Shown here piece by piece: positions 56,468 to 64,000 of a DNA stretch of 64,000 nucleotides; position 1 is the stretch's first letter, and the number at the start of each line of letters is the position of its first letter. The notes beneath the pieces are model-generated. The model did no database searches and had not been told where the DNA came from. It saw nothing but the letters and a program-made list of their open reading frames with translations. This stretch comes from Jeotgalibacillus terrae (GTDB lineage: Bacteria; Bacillota; Bacilli; Bacillales; Jeotgalibacillaceae), in the NCBI RefSeq assembly GCF_016908195.1, contig NZ_JAFBDK010000008.1, positions 1 to 64,000 on the forward strand, given 5' to 3'. The position numbers and the translations under genes are program-made.

Positions 56468-57430
56468 TTCCTCAAAATATTTAACATCCGATGCCAGCTG
56501 ACCGAAGAAGTGATTCATATTCTGCCCATTAATCCATGCGCGGCCCCAGACGTCTTCATTCGCCGCAAGAATGCCCATGAACCAGATCCTGCGGGCTGCA
56601 ACAAAATAAGGCAGAGCCTTTTTATCATGTTCTTCGATTTTCCGCACGCTTTCATAACCATTCAAAAATGAACGCCAGCACGTTTTTTCCTGCTGTGGAT
56701 AATTATTTTTCAGGTTCCACCAGAAGACAGCGATATCGTAAGCGCGGTAACCAATACCGCAGCAATCATAGTCGAACGCTTCAAGGCTGCCATCATGCAA
56801 ATGGAAATTGAAGTTGTGGAAGTCTCCGTGACAGAACCCATAGGAAAGCTCTTTATTCTCTGCCACTTCCTTTACCTTACTCACAGCTTCGTGCAGCAGC
56901 GTCTCCTGTTCTTCAGTCAGTGCATGACCAAGACGCTTCATAATAATCGCAGCCGGAGCTTTCAACAGATGATTCACATTCAGTTCGTACCCTCTGCTGG
57001 TTGATGGCTTGAATTTGTCAGTCGCATTATGCAGATTCGCAAGCGCCCGTCCGATTCTGCCGCTGTTTTCTTCGGTTATCTCCGGGCGTTCTCCTTTTGA
57101 ATATGTGAACATCACGCCAAAACGTGTTCCTTCAGGTGCTTCAATTTTAGTCAGATGCTGCCCGTCCTTACGTGTGACCGGAGTTGATGAATGAATCCCT
57201 TCGTGCTGGGCGAATTCAATTGCTTCAAGCTCAAATAAAATCGCATCTTCTTCCCGCCAGCCTTTACGGTAGACACGGAAAATATAATTGTCCTCCACTG
57301 TTTTCAACACATACGTATCGTTCAGGCCTCGTGCTAAAAACAGGCACTCTGTTACTTCTGGCAGATCATAATCATGAGCCAGATCTTGTATTGTTTGTTC
57401 CCCGATCAGTGAATGTTTGATGTGGATCAT
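56462..57430 (-). CDS. APH/ChoK-family phosphotransferase
   Basis: 322 residues, aminoglycoside-phosphotransferase fold: NYIFRVYRKGW (nucleotide Lys region), catalytic CHGDFHNFNFHL, metal-binding FDYDCCGIGYRAYDIA. Homoserine-kinase-II/choline-kinase-like; substrate unknown, and resistance should not be assumed. Monocistronic. Confidence 0.85.
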   Translation of the reverse strand: MIHIKHSLIGEQTIQDLAHDYDLPEVTECLFLARGLNDTYVLKTVEDNYIFRVYRKGWREEDAILFELEAIEFAQHEGIHSSTPVTRKDGQHLTKIEAPEGTRFGVMFTYSKGERPEITEENSGRIGRALANLHNATDKFKPSTSRGYELNVNHLLKAPAAIIMKRLGHALTEEQETLLHEAVSKVKEVAENKELSYGFCHGDFHNFNFHLHDGSLEAFDYDCCGIGYRAYDIAVFWWNLKNNYPQQEKTCWRSFLNGYESVRKIEEHDKKALPYFVAARRIWFMGILAANEDVWGRAWINGQNMNHFFGQLASDVKYFEEQ

Positions 57431-57525
57431 ATTGACTCAATCCTTTCATTCGTAATACCTGACTACTTCTCCAGAAAAGAAAAAAATCCTCTTTTTCAAA
57501 GTGAAACGACTAATATCTTGAATGC

Positions 57526-58122
57526 CTATTTTCTATATTCTTTTATCCATACAGTGCCATACACAATCGTTGGAACAATAATAGCACTTGCAATCAGATA
57601 TACCGGATATTCTGGCAAGAAATTGTAGATGAGAGGATAAAACATGACCAGCACAAGCAACAGCGGCACAAGAATTCCGATTGATTTGTAAGATGCTTTT
57701 GTCGCATCACGGGTAATCTGTACTTCTCTTTCATCTGTCTCCTGAAATTCAGTCATCTTTGTCGCAAATACATTAAACGATACTGAACGGTCACGCGTGA
57801 TAAAGCTGTAGATCATCCACGGGATTGTAAAAATGAATAACAGCAGCCACGGAAGAGAATTCACTGTTACGCTGATCACGTCTGTCTCTGTCTGACCGGT
57901 TTCGTTATCAGTCACCTCCCGCACATCTTCAATCATAATGCCCTCAGACCCAATATTGATTTCATTTGACCAGCTGACCGTATTGCCAAGCACATCATCC
58001 AGCTCACGTGCTTCAAAACCTTCCGTCAGCTCCTGCATGGAATGCACCGTACTTCCAACTGTGACCGCTAACAGCACATAAAAAATCACACTGCATATCG
58101 TTTCGATTAATACTTTTCTCAC
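57526..58122 (-). CDS. Membrane protein paired with XRE regulator
   Basis: 198 residues with four helices: one at the N-terminus, one at about 90-110, then two at about 150-190. An acidic extracytoplasmic loop and a DEREVQITRDATKASY block before the last pair recall DUF2178-type proteins found beside small XRE regulators. Start overlaps the regulator stop by 4 bp. Confidence 0.75.
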   Translation of the reverse strand: MRKVLIETICSVIFYVLLAVTVGSTVHSMQELTEGFEARELDDVLGNTVSWSNEINIGSEGIMIEDVREVTDNETGQTETDVISVTVNSLPWLLLFIFTIPWMIYSFITRDRSVSFNVFATKMTEFQETDEREVQITRDATKASYKSIGILVPLLLVLVMFYPLIYNFLPEYPVYLIASAIIVPTIVYGTVWIKEYRK

Positions 58123-58325
58123 TGATCTTCCTCCTTCGTAAAAATGGATTCTACTGCTTCATCAAATACTTCTGCGATATTTAATGCCAGCAGCAGAGAC
58201 GGCGTATAGCTGCCTTTTTCAAGCGATACGATTGTCTGCCTGGTGACACCAATTTTTTTAGCGAGGTCCCCCTGCGTAAGACCATCGCGTGCCCGGAGTT
58301 CCTTCACCCGATTTTTTATGGCCAT
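58119..58325 (-). CDS. Small XRE-family HTH regulator
   Basis: 68 residues, essentially one Cro/C1 HTH (RDGLTQGDLAKKIGVTRQTIVSLEKGSYTPSLLLALNIAEVF), the YgzD/YozG type. TTGGAGGAG before the ATG. First gene of the pair with the membrane protein; likely autoregulatory. Confidence 0.9.
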   Translation of the reverse strand: MAIKNRVKELRARDGLTQGDLAKKIGVTRQTIVSLEKGSYTPSLLLALNIAEVFDEAVESIFTKEEDQ

Positions 58326-58426
58326 TTGATCTCCTCCAATATTTGTTAGTTTGATTGTAAAGTATACTTGTCTTTTTGTAAAGTTGGTTTTACTTTTGTG
58401 GTTGTATGAAATTGTGTGGTTTGGGG

Positions 58427-58558
58427 GTTCAGGAGATTATAGCCGTGGTTCAGGAGATTACATGCGGTGTTCCGGAAATAACATGGAGGATTCAGGAGAT
58501 TTCCCAGCACGTTCCGAAGTTTATCTAAGTGGTTCAGGAAATTGTGTAAATAGACCCA
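58427..58558 (+). repeat. Six-unit 21-bp array, first family, with GACCCA tag
   Basis: Six 21-bp units from 58427 to 58552, with cores GTTCAGGAGATT (twice), GTTCCGGAAATA, ATTCAGGAGATT, GTTCCGAAGTTT and GTTCAGGAAATT. The tag GACCCA (58553-58558) is one base off TACCCA. Intergenic, between the XRE start and the flavin reductase end. Confidence 0.92.
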
Positions 58559-58577
58559 TTTTAAACACAACAAAAAA

Positions 58578-58602
58578 ACCGGAAAGCACCCCGCTCCCCG
58601 GT
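58578..58602 (-). terminator. Terminator of the flavin reductase/GH32 operon
   Basis: ACCGG (58578-58582) with CCGGT (58598-58602) around a GC-rich loop; TTTTTTT tail on minus. Short stem. Confidence 0.55.
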
Positions 58603-58614
58603 CTCACGCAAATA

Positions 58615-59226
58615 TTATTCTGGTCTTTCCAATGAAAACATCTCACCAAGCTTCGCATAATAACTCCCGGCCAGTCTGCTCACTGCGCCAAGCCCTTCAG
58701 GATCAATCCGTCCCTTCTCATAGATCGCTTCATCAATATGAAACCGCACAATTCTGCCGATTAATAGATCCGTCGACGGAACTCCATCTTGACCGCCAAG
58801 CGGAATATGCTGCTCCAGCACGCATTCCATCCTGAACCTGGACTCTTCAAGCCCCGGCACGCTTATCACATCACTTTTCACAGGCGTCAGTTCCGCCAGA
58901 TCAACTTCACTCTCATCAGCCGGCAGACTGGCTGACGTCATATTTACCTTATCCACATTGCTTTCATCCACAATGTGCACAACGAATTCACCCTTTAACA
59001 CTGCGTTCCGCGCCGTATCCTTCTGCTCCCCTGCTTTTCGCTGAACAGACACTGAGATCAGTGGCGGGTCGGCGGATACAATATTAAAATAACTAAACGG
59101 GGCCGCATTCAGCACACCCAATTCTGATTCGGTCGTTACAAATGCAATTGGCCGCGGGATGATCCCGCCTGTTAACAGCTTGTAGTTGTCGCGTTCGGTT
59201 TGGTTATTTGGATTAATAGATTGCAT
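58615..59226 (-). CDS. FMN-binding flavin reductase family protein
   Basis: 203 residues, split-barrel flavin reductase: GGIIPRPIAFVTTESELGVLNAAPFSYFN, VQRKAGEQKDTARNA, GEFVVHIV, RLAGSYYAKLGEMF. Similar to B. subtilis YwrF. It directly follows the second GH32 gene without spacer. Confidence 0.85.
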   Translation of the reverse strand: MQSINPNNQTERDNYKLLTGGIIPRPIAFVTTESELGVLNAAPFSYFNIVSADPPLISVSVQRKAGEQKDTARNAVLKGEFVVHIVDESNVDKVNMTSASLPADESEVDLAELTPVKSDVISVPGLEESRFRMECVLEQHIPLGGQDGVPSTDLLIGRIVRFHIDEAIYEKGRIDPEGLGAVSRLAGSYYAKLGEMFSLERPE

Positions 59227-60708
59227 CTACATTCCTCCTTTTTGCGAAAAAACTGAATGAAGCTCCCACTTCTCTAGCCGCTCAATCACAGCCTCTCCCT
59301 CTGCTTCAAACTCAATGCCATCTGACGTTTCTTCAGGATATATACGAGCCGTCATCACAGCCTCTCCGTCATTGATAAAAATCTCTGCAGAGGACTGATC
59401 CAGAAACAGGCGGAACTTTAATATGTCACTTTCCGTATTCACTTTTACTGTTCTCGTACCACTGACGCCAGCGCCGGATTTTGTGCGATCAAGCGTAACT
59501 GCAGCATCCTTCTTGTCCCACCTAAGAACCGTTTTTTCTTCACTCCCGCTTCTGAAGTTTACGCGAAAAGCATCCGCATTCTTTATATTTACTTCAACTC
59601 TCAGCTCAAGACATGTTCCATTGACTGAATCAAACGTTTGTTTAGCTGTAACGGGCTGATTTTCATAGGAAACGGCTTCCCGTCTAAGCTCAGCAAGCTC
59701 GGGCAGCGGCTGAACAAGCAACCTGTCCCCGTCCGGCACAAGCACTCTCGGAATCGTCATCGCCCCGCAAAAGCCATGTGCCTGCGTCGGCATCTCGCTT
59801 TCCCACATATCCATCCAGCCAATCATCACGCGTCTGCCCTCTGGATCCTCAAGCGTTTGAGGCGCGTAAAAATCAAAACCGGCATCAAGCATGTGGAAAT
59901 CCCCGTGTGTAAATGTGCCTGTCCCATACTCCAACTCACCAAGCACATACACCGCCTGATGCAGATTATGAAACTTCTCTCCCTCAGGCTTCACGCCCTG
60001 CGGTGACATCACAAGTACATCATGCTCTCCTAAATGAAAGAGATCCGGACACTCCCACATGAAACCGCCGTTCCCTTCCTTTTTCGCAGCCACCGCCATA
60101 AACGCCCAGTTCAGCAAATCATCCGAACGGTACAGCAGCACCTGTCCCTGATGATCCTTCGTCCGCGATCCAAGCACACAATAATATGTACCATTATGCT
60201 CCCACACCTTTGGATCTCTGAAATGGTAAGGGTGAATATCCCCCTCAGGTGCTTCATTAATTACCGGTTCAACACGTTTTGTAAAATGAATCCCGTCACT
60301 GCTTTCAGCAATCATCTGCACCTGCTTCAAGTCAGTGTCATGATCCGGACCAGTCCACACATTCCCTGTATACATAGCGACCAGCTTCCCGTTCACCTCA
60401 ATCGCACTGCCTGAAAAACATCCATCCGCATCATCTTCTGTACTTGGCGCAAGCGCTACAGGCAGATGCTCCCAGTGGACAAGATCACGACTCACCACAT
60501 GCCCCCAATGCATCGGCCCCCATTCCGGTGAAAATGGATGATGCTGATAAAACAAGTGATACTCCCCATTAAAATACGAAAAACCATTCGGGTCATTCAT
60601 CCAATACGCCCGCGGCGCCACATGAAACCGCGGATACCACTTGTGCGCCTGCACCCGTGGCTCCATCTCCTGAATCGACGCCTCCGCAACCTGAATCTCC
60701 TTCTCCAT
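59227..60708 (-). CDS. Second GH32 sucrose-6-phosphate hydrolase/invertase
   Basis: 493 residues. WMNDPNGF (nucleophile Asp39), FRDPKVWE, WECPDLFHL (acid/base Glu) and a C-terminal beta-sandwich. No signal peptide. About as long as the PTS-linked copy at 9.1 kb but clearly divergent. AGGTGACGAG before the ATG. No transporter or regulator alongside, so the substrate (sucrose-6-P or a fructoside) is open. Confidence 0.88.
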   Translation of the reverse strand: MEKEIQVAEASIQEMEPRVQAHKWYPRFHVAPRAYWMNDPNGFSYFNGEYHLFYQHHPFSPEWGPMHWGHVVSRDLVHWEHLPVALAPSTEDDADGCFSGSAIEVNGKLVAMYTGNVWTGPDHDTDLKQVQMIAESSDGIHFTKRVEPVINEAPEGDIHPYHFRDPKVWEHNGTYYCVLGSRTKDHQGQVLLYRSDDLLNWAFMAVAAKKEGNGGFMWECPDLFHLGEHDVLVMSPQGVKPEGEKFHNLHQAVYVLGELEYGTGTFTHGDFHMLDAGFDFYAPQTLEDPEGRRVMIGWMDMWESEMPTQAHGFCGAMTIPRVLVPDGDRLLVQPLPELAELRREAVSYENQPVTAKQTFDSVNGTCLELRVEVNIKNADAFRVNFRSGSEEKTVLRWDKKDAAVTLDRTKSGAGVSGTRTVKVNTESDILKFRLFLDQSSAEIFINDGEAVMTARIYPEETSDGIEFEAEGEAVIERLEKWELHSVFSQKGGM

Positions 60709-60792
60709 CTCGTCACCTGCTTTCGGATTGTTGGTTTTATTTTATCACTTAGTTGAATGCACTTGGGAAATTGGGGGTTGTGGGAAAATTTT

Positions 60793-60924
60793 GTTCAGGA
60801 GATTACATGGGGTGTTCAGGAGATTATGAGTGAGGTTCATGAAATTGTCTTTAGTGTTCATAAAATAAACTAAGTGGTTCATGAGATTTCATACTATGTT
60901 CCGGAGATTGTATCCATATACCTA
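60793..60924 (+). repeat. Six-unit 21-bp array, first family, left of the NERD gene
   Basis: Six 21-bp units (60793-60918), with cores GTTCAGGAGATT (twice), GTTCATGAAATT, GTTCATAAAATA, GTTCATGAGATT and GTTCCGGAGATT. Tag TACCTA (60919-60924). Units 1 and 2 and the upstream TTGGGAAA...GGGTTGT resemble the right-hand array in inverted orientation. Confidence 0.93.
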
Positions 60925-61022
60925 TACTCCAGAATCCGCTATAAAACAAAAAAATATCATCCTTCATCGCAATTAGAAGGTATAATATGTATATCTTAAA
61001 TAGAATTGGAGGTACATTTATA

Positions 61023-62003
61023 TTGATTTTCCACTCCAGAAAGCCTTCCATCCGTGCCAACGCATATGAACTACTCGCAAGACATCTCCCTGATCACCAT
61101 CTATCCAAAAACGACATATTAAAAGATGCTTCAATAATCAGGGCCGGTGAATATGGCGAACAAAGAATCGATCAATTTCTAAAACAATTTTCATCCCCCG
61201 AATTTCTTATCGGACTAAACCTGACTCTTCCTTACGAAGGTGAAACTATCCAGCTGGACCATCTTGTCATCACGCCTTCTTTTGCACTTACAATTGAAAC
61301 TAAACACCTTAAAGGTCATATAAAATTAGATTATGAAAATGGACATATGTATCGCAACGAGAATGATCACTCACTGTCTACCTGGATTCACCCATTAGTT
61401 CAGGCGGAACGGCATCAGGCAGGTCTACTGAATCTCTTCAAAAAAATCAATGTTAATCTTCCCGTTTATTCCCTCATTCCCTTCACACATTCAAGCGCTC
61501 ATTTAGAAGCGGTTGGAACTACTAATATCCTCCCTAAAAACTTATTCAGAGCTGAACAATTTACAATGAAACTAAGACAATTGATAGAGACTAACTGTAA
61601 TAGATTATATGAGAGTATAGAGTTAAATGACATTGCAGCTTCTATTATCAGCTATGGGGTGAATGAAAAGATTTATGATGTAAGAAAAAAATATAACCTC
61701 CTGCCTGACTCTTTACAAGCAGGCGTTTGGTGTCATACATGCGCACAGCTTTCAGCCGAATGGAGATCACAGCGATTCAGATGTAATATATGTGGCGAAC
61801 CTTGTGATGAAACCTATTTGGATACCCTCTATGTTTATCTGACTTTTATCTACCCAACGATTTCAAATCGACAGGCCCGCAGTTTATTAAAAGGATGCAA
61901 TGCTGACACTGTAAGATATCTTTTACACAAAGCAGATTTGATACCTGTAAATAAGACCAGTAAAAGAGTATATAAATTGAGAATTTCCCACCGCGATGAG
62001 TAA
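61023..62003 (+). CDS. NERD-domain protein with zinc ribbon
   Basis: 326 residues from the TTG at 61023, behind GGAGG; this gives the family-typical start (M)IFHSRKPSIRANAYELLARHLP. An in-frame ATG at 60987 also has a possible site. NERD nuclease-like domain (GEYGEQRIDQFL, QLDHLVITPSFALTIETK, the D...ExK pattern), then CHTC...CNIC zinc ribbon and a helical C-terminus. Looks more AT-rich than its neighbours and is bracketed by inverted arrays. Related to DNA processing; activity unproven. Confidence 0.85.
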   Translation: MIFHSRKPSIRANAYELLARHLPDHHLSKNDILKDASIIRAGEYGEQRIDQFLKQFSSPEFLIGLNLTLPYEGETIQLDHLVITPSFALTIETKHLKGHIKLDYENGHMYRNENDHSLSTWIHPLVQAERHQAGLLNLFKKINVNLPVYSLIPFTHSSAHLEAVGTTNILPKNLFRAEQFTMKLRQLIETNCNRLYESIELNDIAASIISYGVNEKIYDVRKKYNLLPDSLQAGVWCHTCAQLSAEWRSQRFRCNICGEPCDETYLDTLYVYLTFIYPTISNRQARSLLKGCNADTVRYLLHKADLIPVNKTSKRVYKLRISHRDE

Positions 62004-62018
62004 GTCTCGCGGTTTTTT
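61991..62018 (+). terminator. Terminator of the NERD gene
   Basis: CCGCGA (61991-61996), loop containing the TAA stop, TCGCGG (62007-62012), TTTTTT. Confidence 0.85.
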
Positions 62019-62031
62019 GATTATTTTCTGA

Positions 62032-62163
62032 TGGGTATATGTACCCTATTTCATGAACTGCCTTAATAATCTTCTGAACCATTACGAAAATCTTCGGAAC
62101 GCCATGGGTAATTTCATGAACCTCACCCATAATTTCCGGAACACCCCATATAATCTCCTGAAC
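62032..62163 (-). repeat. Six-unit 21-bp array, first family, right of the NERD gene
   Basis: On minus from 62163 to 62038: cores GTTCAGGAGATT, GTTCCGGAAATT, GTTCATGAAATT, GTTCCGAAGATT, GTTCAGAAGATT, GTTCATGAAATA. Tag TACCCA at 62037-62032. Inverted relative to the array at 60793. Confidence 0.93.
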
Positions 62164-62223
62164 ACAACCCCACAGTTTCCCAACTGCATCAACTGCAAAA
62201 AAAATTACAAAAAATAGTATTGA

Positions 62224-62266
62224 CCAACCGTACCAACCGTATTACAATAAGTAGTACAGGTAATAC
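62224..62266 (+). promoter_or_regulatory. Operator region of the GntR-ABC operon
   Basis: Tandem CCAACCGTA (62224-62232 and 62233-62241) overlapping an inverted repeat GTATTAC (62239-62245) / GTAATAC (62260-62266). Just upstream of the GntR gene, where YtrA-type regulators bind their own operators. Confidence 0.5.
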
Positions 62267-62290
62267 ACTAATATTTGGAGGAGGGTGCGG

Positions 62291-62674
62291 ATGTTTACGT
62301 TGGATACGCGCAGCCGGGTGCCGATTTATGAGCAGCTGATGGATCAGTTGAAGACGCTGATGATTAAGGATGTGCTGCAGCAGGATGAGCAGTTACCTTC
62401 TGTCAGGAATCTGGCGCAGGAATTGACGATTAATCCGAATACGATACAGAAGGCCTACCGTGAGCTCGAGCGCGAGGGATTTATTTATTCCGTTCCTGGA
62501 AAAGGCAGCTTTGTGGCGCCATTGCAGAATGATGGAAATGGGGAGAGATTGGAGATGCTGAGACAGGATTTAGAAAAAATTGTGAGCGAATTTTTGTTTC
62601 TTGGCGGGTCGAAAGATGATCTGATCAGTCTGATTCAAAAAATTGAAGTTGGTGAAAAGGAGGGTGAAAAATGA
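62291..62674 (+). CDS. GntR-family (YtrA-type) regulator
   Basis: 127 residues from the ATG at 62291 (GGAGGAGGG upstream). wHTH (PIYEQLMDQLKTLMIKDVL, LPSVRNLAQELTINPNTIQKAYREL, YSVPGKGSFVA) and a short helical tail typical of YtrA. Controls the ABC genes that overlap it by 4 bp. Confidence 0.92.
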   Translation: MFTLDTRSRVPIYEQLMDQLKTLMIKDVLQQDEQLPSVRNLAQELTINPNTIQKAYRELEREGFIYSVPGKGSFVAPLQNDGNGERLEMLRQDLEKIVSEFLFLGGSKDDLISLIQKIEVGEKEGEK

Positions 62675-63576
62675 TACAGGCATCCGCAGTTAATAAACGG
62701 TTTGAAGATCTGCAGGCTGTTGAAAATCTCACACTCCATGTGAAAAAAGGTTCGATCTATGGACTGCTCGGTTCGAATGGTGCCGGTAAAACAACCTTGC
62801 TTAAGATCCTTGCAGGTATCTACAGATATGACAGCGGTGAAGTAAAAATCGCTGACAAACCTGTGTTTGAGACGCCTGATACAAAACAGCACGTGCTCTT
62901 CATCCCTGATCAGCCGCACTTTTTGCACCAGACTTCTCTGAATGATATGGCCGGTTTTTATAAAGAAGTGTATGCACGCTGGAATGAAAAAAGGTTTCAG
63001 CAGCTGACGAAGCATTTTAGAATGAATCCGGATAAGAAGCTGACACGGATGTCAAAAGGAATGCAGCGACAGGCTTCATTTATTCTGACACTCTCTGCGA
63101 TGCCGGATGTGCTGATTCTCGATGAGCCGTTTGACGGACTGGATCCGGTTGTGCGCCAGCAGATGAAGAATGCGATCCTGCAGGATGTGGCTGACCGTGG
63201 TCTGACGCTGATTGTATCTTCGCACAATCTGCGCGAGATGGAAGACTTTTGTGATTACGTCGGGATCATGCACAATGGCGGTCTGTTATTTGAACGGGAT
63301 CTGGATGAATTGAAGACTGATATTCATAAGCTTCAGATCGCATTTAAGCAACTGCCTGAAAAAGATGCATTCCTGAGCGGACTTGATGTGCTGCATTATG
63401 AAAAGCGGGGCAGCGTGCTGCTGATTATTGTAAAAGGACGTGAGGAAGAGATTCTTCCTTATGTACAGAGTTTTAATCCGGCGATCTTTGATTTACTGCC
63501 ATTAACACTTGAAGAAATCTTTATTTATGAGCTGGGAGGTGTTGGCTATGAAATCCGGAATCTTATTGTGGAATAA
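62671..63576 (+). CDS. ABC transporter ATP-binding protein (YtrB-like)
   Basis: 301 residues: LLGSNGAGKTTLLKILAG, signature LTRMSKGMQRQASF, LILDEPFDGLDP, then a C-terminal extension. Partner of the permease starting at 63548. Substrate unknown; YtrA-linked transporters respond to cell-wall antibiotics. Confidence 0.92.
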   Translation: MIQASAVNKRFEDLQAVENLTLHVKKGSIYGLLGSNGAGKTTLLKILAGIYRYDSGEVKIADKPVFETPDTKQHVLFIPDQPHFLHQTSLNDMAGFYKEVYARWNEKRFQQLTKHFRMNPDKKLTRMSKGMQRQASFILTLSAMPDVLILDEPFDGLDPVVRQQMKNAILQDVADRGLTLIVSSHNLREMEDFCDYVGIMHNGGLLFERDLDELKTDIHKLQIAFKQLPEKDAFLSGLDVLHYEKRGSVLLIIVKGREEEILPYVQSFNPAIFDLLPLTLEEIFIYELGGVGYEIRNLIVE

Positions 63577-64000
63577 GGGGCTTTTCAGACAGCAGCTGAG
63601 ATCAATTACGTGGATTGGTGTATTTTTAGCCATCGCGCTGGCAGTTATGCTGCCGCTCAGTATGTTTATCCGTGAGATGACACTTCGGAATGATCAGTAT
63701 TATGGAGGATTTGCCGATTACGAAGGCATACTCAATCCACTGATGGAATTTTCAATTCCGTTCCAGCTGATTGCATTTTGTTCATTCCCGGTGCTGGTTG
63801 GCATTATCCTGCTTAACTTTATGACGAATAAATCGGCAACGGATTTCTTTCACAGCCTGCCTTTCAAAAGAGGAACGATCTTAACAAATGTGTATGTAAC
63901 GGGTGCTGTGACATTATTCGTTCCGCTTGTTATTACAGGTATACTCGTTGCCATTCTGTACCCCTTCCTGACTGATCAGTTTTATACGATCACTAATATT
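63548..64000 (+). CDS. ABC transporter permease, partial at window end
   Basis: 151 residues visible and still open. ATG at 63548 behind GGGAGG, overlapping the ATPase gene by 29 bp. Helices at about 20-40, 75-95 and 120-145; DFFHSLPFKRGTI is typical of ABC-2 permeases with GntR-type operons. Confidence 0.85.
   Translation, partial: MKSGILLWNKGLFRQQLRSITWIGVFLAIALAVMLPLSMFIREMTLRNDQYYGGFADYEGILNPLMEFSIPFQLIAFCSFPVLVGIILLNFMTNKSATDFFHSLPFKRGTILTNVYVTGAVTLFVPLVITGILVAILYPFLTDQFYTITNI

Noticed and set aside
58351-58635. ORFs across the 21-bp arrays (94 residues here; also 49811-50152 and 61846-62130 on minus)
   Set aside because: Open frames arise because 21 is divisible by 3. They lack ribosome sites, are not in the same frame in all arrays, and two arrays contain stops.

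Overview
The window is a stretch of a low-to-mid GC Bacillota chromosome. Gene content, Shine-Dalgarno strength (AGGAGG-type almost everywhere), sigma-B-like promoters and families such as DesKR/desaturase, YumC, DUF1659-DUF2922-YvrJ, NsrR/Hmp and cold-type subtilisin point to Bacillales, most likely Planococcaceae/Caryophanaceae (a Jeotgalibacillus-like organism). The genus is inferred from family recognition only. No rRNA, tRNA, CRISPR array, prophage or complete insertion sequence was seen; dispersed non-coding repeats are abundant.

Layout. 0.2-6.4 kb: a minus-strand signalling operon (HD-GYP phosphodiesterase, class III adenylate cyclase with an SRPBCC-like N-terminus and zinc ribbon, stand-alone receiver, membrane hybrid histidine kinase). 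6.5-9 kb: DUF3307 protein, EAL phosphodiesterase, DUF4385, small membrane protein. 9-13 kb: sucrose uptake and hydrolysis (LacI regulator, PTS EIIBC, GH32) with two palindromic operators. 13-20 kb: Cu,Zn superoxide dismutase lipoprotein, proline dehydrogenase, cyclophilin, DUF1648 membrane protein plus a 37-residue ORF, secreted subtilase, glutamate dehydrogenase. 20-29 kb: DUF1206, LTA-synthase-like, chemoreceptor, EamA exporter, MOSC, succinate-semialdehyde dehydrogenase, GNAT with a short Cys4 protein. 29-38 kb: UvrD-like helicase, CydDC exporter behind a Rex-like site, DesKR and fatty-acid desaturase. 38-44 kb: M23 peptidase, old-yellow-enzyme, two secreted acidic repeat proteins. 44-51 kb: small membrane proteins, globin-coupled chemoreceptor, NsrR/Hmp nitric-oxide module, DUF1659-DUF2922-YvrJ cluster. 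51-58 kb: GGDEF-EAL protein, RlmA-like methyltransferase, stress-type small protein, a DnaA-box cluster, YumC reductase behind a Fur-like box, phosphotransferase, XRE/membrane pair. 58-64 kb: flavin reductase, second GH32, NERD-domain protein, GntR-ABC transporter operon running off the end.

The strongest undescribed signal is a set of intergenic arrays. Four are built of exactly six 21-bp units with a GTTCAGGAGATT-like core, and the hexamer TACCCA (or a one-base variant) follows the sixth unit at the same place each time (49.99, 58.43, 60.79 and 62.04 kb). Two of them bracket the NERD-domain gene as inverted copies. Two further arrays (31.3 and 38.6 kb) also have six units of about 21 bp but a different core, GATGTAGTGAT, and share an 11-nt lead. 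Other repeat classes are a MITE-like element with 13-bp terminal inverted repeats (two full-length and two partial copies) and a composite two-part palindromic repeat present in opposite orientation 18.5 kb apart.

The genes fit a motile, aerobic, stress-exposed soil or marine Bacillales lifestyle: chemotaxis and oxygen sensing, c-di-GMP and probably cAMP turnover, membrane-fluidity control, NO and superoxide defence, and secretion of protease, peptidoglycan hydrolase and acidic surface proteins.
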